The notes beneath the pieces were generated by a model. That model made no database searches. It saw nothing but the letters and a program-made list of their open reading frames with translations, and was not told the DNA's origin. A stretch of DNA of 64,000 nucleotides from Nocardioides mangrovicus (GTDB lineage Bacteria > Actinomycetota > Actinomycetes > Propionibacteriales > Nocardioidaceae): positions 186,001 to 250,000 of the forward strand of contig NZ_RDBE01000006.1 of the NCBI RefSeq assembly GCF_003674065.1. Direction: 5' to 3'. Both the position numbers and the translations under genes were made by a program. Shown in pieces: positions 1 through 7,317 of this stretch (the first letter of the stretch is position 1; each line of letters begins with the position of its first letter).

Positions 1-88
1 CTGGTCGGCCACCGAGAGCATCGACGACGCCATCGCCTCGGCGCTGGCCTGGGCCGACAAGCGAGAGCAGGTGCTGGGCTATGAGTGA
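1..88 (+). CDS. 3' end of an unidentified gene
   Basis: Frame 2 is open from the window edge and ends with TGA at 86-88, leaving about 28 residues that finish in REQVLGYE. The piece is too short to assign. It overlaps the start of the next gene by 8 bp (ATGAGTGA), so the two are probably translationally coupled and belong to one operon. Confidence 0.55.
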   Translation, partial: WSATESIDDAIASALAWADKREQVLGYE

Positions 89-851
89 GCCGACCACGCT
101 GGACCGGTTCCGCCTCGACGGCCGGGTCGCCATCGTCACGGGCGCGTCCTCCGGACTGGGCGTCGCCTTCGCGCAGGCGCTGGCCGAGGCCGGCGCCGAC
201 GTGGTGCTGGGGGCGCGCCGCGTCGACCGGCTGGCGCAGACCAAGGAGCTGGTGGAGTCGGTGGGCCGTCGCGCCGAGGCGGTGGCCACCGACGTCGCCG
301 ATCCGGACTCCTGCCAGGCGCTGGTCGACGCCGCGGTCGAGCGGCTGGGCCGGGTCGACGTGCTGGTCAACAACGCCGGCGTCGGCACCGCGGTGCCGGC
401 CACGCGCGAGACGCCCGAGCAGTTCCGGCAGGTCATCGACGTCAACCTCAACGGCTGCTACTGGATGGCGCAGGCCTGTGGCCGGGTGATGGAGCCGGGG
501 TCGAGCATCGTCAACATCTCCTCCATCCTGGGCCTGACGACCGCCGGGCTCCCGCAGGCGGCGTACTCAGCGTCCAAGGCGGCACTCGTGGGGCTGACCC
601 GCGACCTGGCCGCCCAGTGGACCGGCCGCAAGGGCATCCGGGTGAACGCGCTGGCCCCCGGGTTCTTCGAGTCCGAGATGACCGACCAGTACCCCGACGG
701 CTACCTCGACCTGGCCATGCAGCGCGTGCCGATGGGACGCAAGGGCGACCCGGCCGAGCTCGCCGCGACCCTGGTCTGGCTGGTCTCGCCGGCGGGCGGC
801 TACGTGACCGGACAGACGCTGGCGGTGGACGGAGGTATCACCATCACCTGA
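81..851 (+). CDS. SDR family NAD(P)-dependent oxidoreductase
   Basis: A classical short-chain dehydrogenase/reductase of 256 aa, the usual length for the family. Visible motifs are the nucleotide-binding TGASSGLG at residues 20-27, NNAG at 97-100, the catalytic Ser148 in NISS, and Tyr162/Lys166 in YSASK. The C-terminal AVDGG segment is typical of the FabG-like branch. The enzyme is cytoplasmic and interconverts an alcohol and a ketone on an unknown substrate. The start ATG overlaps the stop of the preceding gene, so it is the second or later gene of an operon. The substrate cannot be read from the sequence. Confidence 0.9.
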   Translation: MSEPTTLDRFRLDGRVAIVTGASSGLGVAFAQALAEAGADVVLGARRVDRLAQTKELVESVGRRAEAVATDVADPDSCQALVDAAVERLGRVDVLVNNAGVGTAVPATRETPEQFRQVIDVNLNGCYWMAQACGRVMEPGSSIVNISSILGLTTAGLPQAAYSASKAALVGLTRDLAAQWTGRKGIRVNALAPGFFESEMTDQYPDGYLDLAMQRVPMGRKGDPAELAATLVWLVSPAGGYVTGQTLAVDGGITIT

Positions 852-908
852 ACCAAAGGGCCGTGGTTGAACCTTTCACCACGTGGAGGGGGCACGTAGG
901 TTCGACGG

Positions 909-2015
909 ATGACCGCCTCCCTGCGCTGGCTGCTGGTGGCGCTGGTGGCGGTGGCCGTCGCAGCGCCCCCGACCGTGCTGCGGCTCTGGCCGGCGTCGGG
1001 GTCCGGCCTCAGCGCCGCCCAGGTGGCCGACCGCGTGCGAGCCGCCGAGAAGCTCGGCTGGAGCGGCGAGGTGCACACCGTCGGCTCGCTGAAGGTGCCC
1101 GGCACCGCCGGCTTCGCCAACCTCTCCTCCCTGGCGGGCGGCACCAGCGACCTACGGGTCTGGTGGCGCAGCGCCACGAGCTGGCGCGTGGACCGGACCC
1201 GTAGCAGCGGCGAGTCCGACCTCGCCCGCGACGACGACCGGGTCGTGCGCTGGACCTACGAGAGCCGGCGTGCCGTCACCACCAGCTACAGCCCGGTCCG
1301 GCTCCCCGACGAGTCCGACCTGCTGCCCCCCACCCTGGCCGCGCGGGCGCTGTCCGGCGCCCGGGACGACGAGCTCACCCGGCTGGCCCCCCAGCGCATC
1401 GCCGGCCACAGCGCCGTCGGGCTCCGGCTGGTGCCCGACCAGGCCGGCACGACGATCTCCCACGTCGACCTGTGGGCCGACGAGGCCAGCGGCCTGCCGC
1501 TGCGGGTCGCGGTGTACGCCGCGGGCAGCCGGGTGCCCGTCCTCACCACCCAGGCCTCCTCGGTGCACCTGGGGGCGCCGTCGGCCTCGACCACCCGCTT
1601 CGACTTCCCCTCAGGGGTGAAGGTGCACACCAGCTACGCCATCGACGACGCGGCCGGCGCCAACGCGTTCGCCCCGTTCACGATGCCGTCCTCGCTGGCG
1701 GGCATGAAGCGACGCGGCGACCCGGCCGACTTCGGCGCGGTCGGCATCTACGGGCGCGGCCTCACCGACGTCCTGGTGATCCCGCTGCGCCACCAGGTCG
1801 CGCACGAGCTCTACGACCAGCTGGCCCAGAGCCCGGCGGCGACGACGACCCGCAGCCGCACCGAGGCCCGGCTCACGCTGCGGCTCGGCCCGCTCTCGGT
1901 GGCGCTGGTCTTCGACCGCACGGGCCACTTCCTGCTCGCCGGCACGGTGACCCCGCAGAAGCTGCTGACCGCCGTGCCCGAGCTGCGCGAGGGCGTGGGG
2001 GTGGAGCGGCGGTGA
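909..2015 (+). CDS. exported RseB/LolA-like protein
   Basis: 368 aa with a hydrophobic N-terminal segment (residues 5-25) that acts as a signal peptide or anchor. After this comes a region resembling the MucB/RseB N-terminal (LolA-like beta) fold: the LRVWWRSATSWRVDR and DDRVVRWTYESR strands around residues 78-120 and the HVDLWADEASGLPLRVAVY stretch near 185 are characteristic. Known members sense lipids or envelope stress or carry lipoproteins. Here the gene overlaps the following ABC ATPase by GTGA, so the most likely role is an extracytoplasmic partner of that exporter. The second half is not recognised. No anti-sigma factor gene is adjacent. Confidence 0.7.
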   Translation: MTASLRWLLVALVAVAVAAPPTVLRLWPASGSGLSAAQVADRVRAAEKLGWSGEVHTVGSLKVPGTAGFANLSSLAGGTSDLRVWWRSATSWRVDRTRSSGESDLARDDDRVVRWTYESRRAVTTSYSPVRLPDESDLLPPTLAARALSGARDDELTRLAPQRIAGHSAVGLRLVPDQAGTTISHVDLWADEASGLPLRVAVYAAGSRVPVLTTQASSVHLGAPSASTTRFDFPSGVKVHTSYAIDDAAGANAFAPFTMPSSLAGMKRRGDPADFGAVGIYGRGLTDVLVIPLRHQVAHELYDQLAQSPAATTTRSRTEARLTLRLGPLSVALVFDRTGHFLLAGTVTPQKLLTAVPELREGVGVERR

Positions 2016-2971
2016 GCACCGGACGATCGACCGACACCGGCGCGATCCGCACCTACGGCCTGACCAAGCGCTTCGGCTCGCTCACCGCCGTCGACGCGGT
2101 CGACCTGGACTGCCGTGCCGGCGACGTGTACGGCTTCCTCGGCGCCAACGGCTCGGGCAAGACCACCACCGTCCGGATGCTGCTCGGTCTGGTGCTGGCC
2201 ACCTCCGGCCGCGCGGAGGTTCTCGGGGAGGAGATGCCGCGCGCCGCGGGCTCGGTGCTGCCGCGCGTGGGGGCGCTGGTCGAGGGGCCGGGTGCCTACC
2301 CGCACCTGTCCGGGCGGGCGAACCTGGCCACGTTCGACGCCGCCGGGCCGGGCCCGCGATCCGGGCGGCGCCGGATCCGCGAGGTGCTGGCCGAGGTGGG
2401 TCTCGACCCGGCCGATCGCCGTCCGACGCGGACTTACTCGCTCGGCATGCGCCAGCGCCTGGGACTGGCCGCCGCGCTGCTGCGACGACCCGAGCTGCTG
2501 GTGCTCGACGAGCCGACCAACGGGCTGGACCCGCAGGGCATCCGCGAGATGCGCGAGCTGCTGCTGCGCCTCAACCGCGACGGGACGACGATCTTCGTCT
2601 CCAGCCACCTGCTGGCCGAGGTCGAGCAGATGTGCACCCGGGTCGGCGTGCTGGCCGGCGGCCGGCTGGTGCTGCAGGACGACCTGGCGACGCTGACCGC
2701 CCCCACCGGTCTCGTGCGCGTGGTGACCCCCGACCAGGAGCTGGCCCGGTCGCTGCTGCCCGGCGCCCGCTCCCACGGGGCGGAGCTGGTGGTGAGCTCG
2801 CCGGACGCCGCCGACGTCACCGACCGGCTGGTGAAGGGTGGCTGCCGGGTGGCAGAGGTCGGACCGGTGCGCCGGTCGCTGGAGGACGTCGTGCTGGCCG
2901 CCACCGATCCCGGCGCCACGCCGGGTGCCGTGGCCGACGACGAGGTCGGAGCGGGGGCGGGCCGTGGTTAG
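2012..2971 (+). CDS. ABC transporter ATP-binding protein
   Basis: 319 aa from a GTG start that overlaps the preceding stop (GTGA). Walker A is GANGSGKTT, the signature is YSLGMRQRL, and Walker B is LLVLDEPTNGLDP. A C-terminal tail of about 90 aa follows the nucleotide-binding domain, as in drug/bacitracin-type exporters (CcmA/BcrA-like). It pairs with the ABC-2 permease immediately downstream, which it overlaps by 8 bp. The substrate is unknown. The protein should be cytoplasmic and bound to the permease. Confidence 0.92.
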   Translation: MSTGRSTDTGAIRTYGLTKRFGSLTAVDAVDLDCRAGDVYGFLGANGSGKTTTVRMLLGLVLATSGRAEVLGEEMPRAAGSVLPRVGALVEGPGAYPHLSGRANLATFDAAGPGPRSGRRRIREVLAEVGLDPADRRPTRTYSLGMRQRLGLAAALLRRPELLVLDEPTNGLDPQGIREMRELLLRLNRDGTTIFVSSHLLAEVEQMCTRVGVLAGGRLVLQDDLATLTAPTGLVRVVTPDQELARSLLPGARSHGAELVVSSPDAADVTDRLVKGGCRVAEVGPVRRSLEDVVLAATDPGATPGAVADDEVGAGAGRG

Positions 2972-3779
2972 CGTCGAGCTGGTCAAAATGCTGCGCCGGC
3001 CGCGCACCTGGATCACCATCGCGGCCCTCAACGTGCTGCCGGTCGTCGTCGCGATCCTGCTGGCCGTGACCGACCTGGCGCCGCGCCCGGGCACCGGTCC
3101 CCCGTTCCTGTCCGCCGTGCTCAGCGACGGCACGCTCTACCCGCTCGCCGCGCTGGGCATCGTGCTGCCGTTGTTCCTGCCGGTCGCCGTGGCCGTGGTG
3201 GGCGGCGACGCGATCGCCGGCGAGGCCCAGGCCGGGACGCTGCGCTACCTCCTGGTGCGCCCGGTGCGCCGCGGCCGGCTGCTGCTGGCGAAGCTGGTCA
3301 GCGTGGTCGCCTTCGTCTTCCTGACGACGCTGGTGGTGGCGCTGGTCGGTTACGTCACCGGCGTCCTGCTGCTGGGCACCGACACCTCCACCGCCGGCGT
3401 CGTCAGCGTCTCCGGCAGCTCGCTGACCACCATCCAGCTGCTCGAGCGGACCGCGATGAGCTTCGGCTACGTGACGCTCTCGATGCTCAGCGTGGCCGCG
3501 GTCGCGCTGTTCTTCTCCACCCTCACCGAGTCGGCCGTCGCCGCGGCGCTGGGCACGATCGGGGTGCTGATCGGCTCCACCGTGCTGCTCGGGCTCGACG
3601 CGGCAGACGCGATTCGCGACTACCTGCCCACGCGGTACTGGCTCTCCTTCGTGGACCTCTTCCGCGACCCCATCCGCTGGACCGGCGTGCTGCACGGCGC
3701 CGCGGCGCAGCTGGCCTACCTCGTGGTGTTCCTGGCTGCGGCCTGGGCCAACTTCGCGACCAAGGACGTCACGAGCTGA
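2964..3779 (+). CDS. ABC-2 type permease
   Basis: 271 aa from GTG at 2964, chosen because the reading frame upstream only mirrors the ATPase gene and because the 8-bp overlap fits translational coupling. It begins with the cytoplasmic VELVKMLRRPRTW motif that precedes the first membrane helix in ABC-2 permeases. About six hydrophobic helices follow, including VLPVVVAILLAV, ALGIVLPLFLPVAVAVV, FVFLTTLVVALVGYV and the last helix before KDVTS. The motif AGEAQAGTLRYLLVRPVRRGRLL between helices is typical of the family. It forms the membrane part of the exporter with the upstream ATPase and converges on the lipoprotein gene, overlapping it by 11 bp. Confidence 0.9.
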   Translation: MVSVELVKMLRRPRTWITIAALNVLPVVVAILLAVTDLAPRPGTGPPFLSAVLSDGTLYPLAALGIVLPLFLPVAVAVVGGDAIAGEAQAGTLRYLLVRPVRRGRLLLAKLVSVVAFVFLTTLVVALVGYVTGVLLLGTDTSTAGVVSVSGSSLTTIQLLERTAMSFGYVTLSMLSVAAVALFFSTLTESAVAAALGTIGVLIGSTVLLGLDAADAIRDYLPTRYWLSFVDLFRDPIRWTGVLHGAAAQLAYLVVFLAAAWANFATKDVTS

Positions 3780-4164
3780 CCTGCTTGGCCGTGACCTTGC
3801 TGCGCGAGATGCAGGTGATCTGGTAGGTGCTGCCGGCCACGGAGAACCGGTCGCCGACCGACAGGTCGGACGCCGCGTCGACGTCGGTCCCGCCGATGGC
3901 CAGCCGCACCGTCGGCGGCCGGCTGGAGCTGACCTGGCCGATGCCGGCGCTGCCTCCGCCGGGCAGGTCGGCCGGCTGGCCCTGCAGCAGCCGGATCTCC
4001 CCGCCCGGGCAGGACGACGCCGCGCCCGAGGAGCCGGTGGACGCCGCACCCGAGGGATCCGACGACGGCGACCCGCTACAGCCGGCCACCAGCAGCAGCC
4101 CCACCAGCGCGGCGGCCGCCAGCACGTGGCCGGCCGGCACCGCACCGGGGCGGCAGCGGCTCAC
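3769..4164 (-). CDS. small lipoprotein with the same C-terminal fold as its neighbour
   Basis: 131 aa from a GTG start. A lipobox (LLVAGC) lies at residues 24-29 after a hydrophobic stretch, followed by a Ser/Gly-rich linker and a C-terminal domain of about 75 aa. That domain (VRLAIGGTDVDAASDLSVGDRFSV then YQITCI) has the same strand pattern and VGD/AG landmarks as the 82-aa protein encoded just upstream, so the two look like paralogous domains, one soluble and one lipid-anchored. It is last in the calpain module, overlapping its neighbour by GTGA. I do not know its function. A protective or inhibitory partner of the protease is a guess from context. Confidence 0.75.
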   Translation of the reverse strand: MSRCRPGAVPAGHVLAAAALVGLLLVAGCSGSPSSDPSGAASTGSSGAASSCPGGEIRLLQGQPADLPGGGSAGIGQVSSSRPPTVRLAIGGTDVDAASDLSVGDRFSVAGSTYQITCISRSKVTAKQVSS

Positions 4165-4409
4165 TCTTCAGCTCCCACGAGCACCACGCTGCCACGATCG
4201 CCCACGATGACGCTCTCCACCAGCCAGCTGCGGCCGGCGAGGTCCACCACGTCGCCCGTGGCCGCGGTCGTCCGCACCGCGTCGCCGGCGCCGGTGACGG
4301 CGAGCACGGCCCGGTCGGGGTCGGTGCGCATGTCGTTGATGGTCAGGCGCGCGCCGCCGTCGAGGTCGAACGGCGTCCCGCGACGCACCGTGATCTGCAG
4401 GCGGCCCAT
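4161..4409 (-). CDS. small protein partner of the calpain-like protease, unknown function
   Basis: 82 aa starting MGRLQITVRRGTPF. The ATG overlaps the protease stop (ATGA) and the TGA overlaps the GTG of the lipoprotein gene, so all three are translationally coupled. Longer in-frame upstream starts lie wholly inside the protease gene and are rejected. The sequence is beta-rich (VLAVTGAGDAV, GDVVDLAGRSWLV, GSVVLVG), without a signal peptide or membrane segment, so it should be cytoplasmic unless co-secreted. It resembles the C-terminal domain of the lipoprotein. It may act as an immunity protein or chaperone, but this rests on position only. Confidence 0.7.
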   Translation of the reverse strand: MGRLQITVRRGTPFDLDGGARLTINDMRTDPDRAVLAVTGAGDAVRTTAATGDVVDLAGRSWLVESVIVGDRGSVVLVGAEE

Positions 4410-5857
4410 CAGTGGTCCAGGTCCATCGCCGAGCCGCTGTCGTAGTAGTCGTCGAACTGGTCCTGGGTCATCGTGATGTCGGGGTAGTCCGGCCCCCACG
4501 GGTTGCCGACGGTGATGGTGGAGTCGGTGACGCTCTTGACGAAGTACACGTGACGGGTGCTGTAGGAGCTGCCCCACTCCGAGGGTGGGTCGGGCGCGTC
4601 GGACTTGGTCGAGATGATCACCGGGTCGCCGTCGCGGAAGTGGTCGCGGATGTCGTCGAAGTCGTGACCCAGATCGTCGGCGCCGTGTCCCGAGATGTAC
4701 GGCGCGGGCTTGTCGTTGTAGTCCCACTCCAGGGCGCCGTAGTCGCCGACCTCCTTCTTGTCGTAGTCCGGGTCGCCCTCCTTGCCGTCCGGCGCGCCGC
4801 CGTCGTCGCCGGTGTAGAGCTGCGCGAAGGCCTTCTCGTAGTACGACCCCCACAGGTAGTCGCCGCGGGCCATCGCGACCGAGCCGTCGGGCTTGAGCGG
4901 CAGCTCGTTGGTGACGGTGGTCCAGTGCTCGTCGCCGTCCTCGTCACCCATCAGCACCGAGATGGTGCCGTTGGGGTTCTGCTGCATGTGGTCGGGGATG
5001 AAGTTCTTGTCGGCTCCCTGCGCCGCGAGCATCGAGGCGATGAACCAGCAGTCGCCCAGGCTGCCCTGCTCGGACTCCGAGGAGTCGACGACCGGCTTCC
5101 CGTCCGGGCCGTAGCGCCACAGCTGGCCCTCGGGGACGCCGTAGTGCATGCCTTGGGCGGACTCGCCGGTCTGGGAGTTCTCGTCCAGCGCGCCGTCGGT
5201 GGTGTCGAAGCCGGGGTTGAGCTCCGGGAACGCCGCGACCACTCGCGGGATTCGGCTGGGCGAGACCCGGCTGAGGATGCTGCCGAAGAACTCGAACCGC
5301 TCGGGCCGCTCCAGCCCGTTGTGGTCGAAGGGCGACCAGCCCGAGTCGTCGGTGTCGCGCGCCATGTCGCCCAGCCGCGCCAGCTCCTGGTCGCTGAGCC
5401 CGTCGAGCACCTGGTCGAGCTCCTCGGGGTTGAGCCGGTCGAGCTGGTCCTTCAACGCGCCGAGGTCGTCGCGGTTGCCGTTGATGCCGCAGTCCTTGTC
5501 GAGCAGGCCCTTCGTGGCGTCGACCGCGTCGTCGACCTTCGTGTCGTCCACCACGTCGAGCGCCATCGGCTGGGCGTCGATGTCGATCCCCAGCCGCTTG
5601 AGCGACGCCGCCTGCTGGATCAGCTGCAACCGGCGCTTGATCTCCGTGGACACGTCGAGCGCGCCCAGCCCGACGTCCTTGATCGACGGCGTCGTGAGCC
5701 CGGCGTCCGAGGGCACCGGCGTGCCGCCCATGTCGTCGGCAGCCTTCGAGCGCAGCGTGGCGATGTCGCTCTCCAGATCGCCCAGGCCGGGCGTGGCCGT
5801 GGCGATCGAGGTAGCCAGCGCGGAGAGCCGGGTGACGTCGAATCCGACGGTGCCCAC
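4409..5857 (-). CDS. calpain family (C2) cysteine protease, putative secreted effector
   Basis: 482 aa from GTG at 5857, one base after the stop of the WXG100-like gene. The frame is open further up but reads as an Arg/Pro-rich shadow there. The first 200 or so residues are helical and Asp/Leu-rich (for example DLGALKDQLDRLNPEELDQVLDGLSDQEL). From about 240 comes a calpain catalytic domain: GSLGDCWFIA places the nucleophile at Cys270, RHVYFVK gives His436 and TVGNPWG gives Asn452, a complete triad. The central part is very acidic. There is no signal peptide, and the WXG100-like gene next door suggests type VII-type export or a polymorphic-toxin role (inference). Bacterial calpain-like peptidases exist but few have known substrates. 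Confidence 0.82.
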   Translation of the reverse strand: MGTVGFDVTRLSALATSIATATPGLGDLESDIATLRSKAADDMGGTPVPSDAGLTTPSIKDVGLGALDVSTEIKRRLQLIQQAASLKRLGIDIDAQPMALDVVDDTKVDDAVDATKGLLDKDCGINGNRDDLGALKDQLDRLNPEELDQVLDGLSDQELARLGDMARDTDDSGWSPFDHNGLERPERFEFFGSILSRVSPSRIPRVVAAFPELNPGFDTTDGALDENSQTGESAQGMHYGVPEGQLWRYGPDGKPVVDSSESEQGSLGDCWFIASMLAAQGADKNFIPDHMQQNPNGTISVLMGDEDGDEHWTTVTNELPLKPDGSVAMARGDYLWGSYYEKAFAQLYTGDDGGAPDGKEGDPDYDKKEVGDYGALEWDYNDKPAPYISGHGADDLGHDFDDIRDHFRDGDPVIISTKSDAPDPPSEWGSSYSTRHVYFVKSVTDSTITVGNPWGPDYPDITMTQDQFDDYYDSGSAMDLDH

Positions 5858-5858
5858 C

Positions 5859-6203
5859 TCAGTGCGCCCCCGCCGGCTGCTGGTCGGCGGCCGACCTCGC
5901 CGCGGCCTGCTTCTTCGCCTCGGCCCGTGCGTCAGCGGCGTCGGCGTCGAGGTGGTCGGCCTTGCGGTCCCAGGCGGCGGCGTCTTGGCGCAGCAGGTCG
6001 GCAGCACGCCCCAGGGCCTGCTGGTCGGCGGTGAGGTCGGCGGTGGCCTTGGTGGGGTACGGCCCCTTCCAGACGCCGTCGTCACCGGAGGTGGTGACCA
6101 CCGCGTCGAGCTGGGTGGCCAGCGCCTGGGCCTTCTCGCGCCCGGTACGAGCGCAGGCGCGCAGCCGGTCGGCGGCCTGCTCCATCTCCTCCGGCGACGT
6201 CAT
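5859..6203 (-). CDS. WXG100-like helical protein
   Basis: 114 aa, almost entirely helical, with a central W-x-G turn (Trp45-Lys-Gly47, in VWKGPYP) between two helical segments. This is the plan of ESX/type VII WXG100 substrates and of the N-terminal targeting domains of LXG/WXG toxins. A canonical C-terminal YxxxD/E signal is not evident. It directly precedes the calpain-like protease with a 1-bp gap, so it probably pairs with or escorts that protein. Its start ATG is 9 bp downstream of the lipase-like gene stop. No ESX secretion ATPase or membrane genes are in this window. Confidence 0.7.
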   Translation of the reverse strand: MTSPEEMEQAADRLRACARTGREKAQALATQLDAVVTTSGDDGVWKGPYPTKATADLTADQQALGRAADLLRQDAAAWDRKADHLDADAADARAEAKKQAAARSAADQQPAGAH

Positions 6204-6212
6204 GGCGCCGGT

Positions 6213-7022
6213 CTACCCATCCGCGCTACCGGACAAACCCCCGCACGCGGCGCGCGGGCGGCTCGGCACGGCACGACCCAGCGCGCTGCGCAGGGTGGCC
6301 AGCACCACCGGGTCGCCGGGCAGCGCGCCGTGGCTGGTGGTACGGCCCGGGCACACCTCCTGCACCAGCACGTTGAGCGCCCCAGCGAGCTCGGCGCTGT
6401 CGGTGGGCACCACGGTACGGTCCGAGCTCGACCGCACGGTGACCCAGCGCGGGCCCGTCGGCGTCTCGTCCCCCGCGTCGAGGCGCTGGATCAGGTCGCT
6501 GCCGGTGGCCAGCTGCTCGCAGGCCGTGGGGCAGCTGCCCGCGACGTCCTCAGCCAGCTGGGCGACGTCGGTGCCGTGGTGGGGCGAGCCAATGGTGAGC
6601 ACCCGCCGCACCGTGTGCCGGCCGCCGTCGTCGCGGACGTAGAGGCGGGCCACCACCCCGCCGGCGGAGTACCCGACCAGGTCCACGGACTCCGCGTGCG
6701 AGGAGGTCAGTGTGCGGTCCACCAGGCGACCCAGCGCCCGGGCCTCGGCCCGCAGGTCCCCGGTGCCGTCGTCGGCGGGCCGGAAGACCACGCTCGTCCT
6801 GCCCTGCTGGACCAGCGTGCGCGCCAGCGGGTCGAGCGCAGCGAGGTCGGCGCCGTAGCCCGGCACCAGCACCACCGGTCCGGGCGTGGCCTGGTCGGCC
6901 ACGCCACCACCCGTCATCCGGCGGACGACCACGACGGCGACCGCCACCACCACCGCGAGCACCACGACACCCGCCACGGCGATCACCAGCCGTCGCCGTG
7001 CGGGCGCCAGGCTCTCGAGCAC
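6213..7022 (-). CDS. membrane-anchored alpha/beta hydrolase (lipase-like)
   Basis: 269 aa with one N-terminal membrane segment (residues 12-33) and an extracellular hydrolase domain. The oxyanion region is VLVPGYGAD (residues 51-59), the nucleophile is Ser119 in GYSAGG, and a SPHHGTD motif follows, as in triacylglycerol lipase/EstA-type proteins. SSSDRTVVP supplies the likely acid and SHGALP the catalytic histidine. It probably cleaves an ester at the cell surface. It lies within a minus-strand run, 1 bp after the small membrane-protein gene and 9 bp before the WXG100-like gene. Confidence 0.85.
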   Translation of the reverse strand: MLESLAPARRRLVIAVAGVVVLAVVVAVAVVVVRRMTGGGVADQATPGPVVLVPGYGADLAALDPLARTLVQQGRTSVVFRPADDGTGDLRAEARALGRLVDRTLTSSHAESVDLVGYSAGGVVARLYVRDDGGRHTVRRVLTIGSPHHGTDVAQLAEDVAGSCPTACEQLATGSDLIQRLDAGDETPTGPRWVTVRSSSDRTVVPTDSAELAGALNVLVQEVCPGRTTSHGALPGDPVVLATLRSALGRAVPSRPRAACGGLSGSADG

Positions 7023-7023
7023 G

Positions 7024-7308
7024 TCAGTGGCCGGCGGGCGGCCCCTCCTGCTCGTCGCGGGCCAGCTGCTCCTCGTCGACGATCGTGGGACGCGCCATCG
7101 CCCAGCCCTGCATCACGGCGGCGAAGACCAGCAACGCGATGCCGACCCACAGGTTGGGGTTGCCGTCGGCCTTGGTGCCGATGGTGGTCTCGTTGCCGCC
7201 GAAGATGCCGGTCAGGACCAGCACCACGCCGAAGACGCCCATCAACGCCGCGATGAACGTACGGACGTCGAACGCACCGGCGGTGTGGCGGTTGTCGTGC
7301 TCACTCAT
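7024..7308 (-). CDS. small two-helix membrane protein
   Basis: 94 aa with hydrophobic segments near residues 17-38 and 52-70, a short Gly/Asn-rich loop between them and an acidic C-terminus. It starts 9 bp after the symporter stop, so it is probably co-transcribed and may be an accessory subunit of that transporter. It matches no named family that I can identify. Confidence 0.75.
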   Translation of the reverse strand: MSEHDNRHTAGAFDVRTFIAALMGVFGVVLVLTGIFGGNETTIGTKADGNPNLWVGIALLVFAAVMQGWAMARPTIVDEEQLARDEQEGPPAGH

Positions 7309-7317
7309 GGCTGCTCC

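Noticed and set aside
5148-7256. 702-aa plus-strand frame over the calpain, WXG and lipase-like genes
   Set aside because: Arg/Ala/Ser-rich shadow on the opposite strand of well-supported genes.
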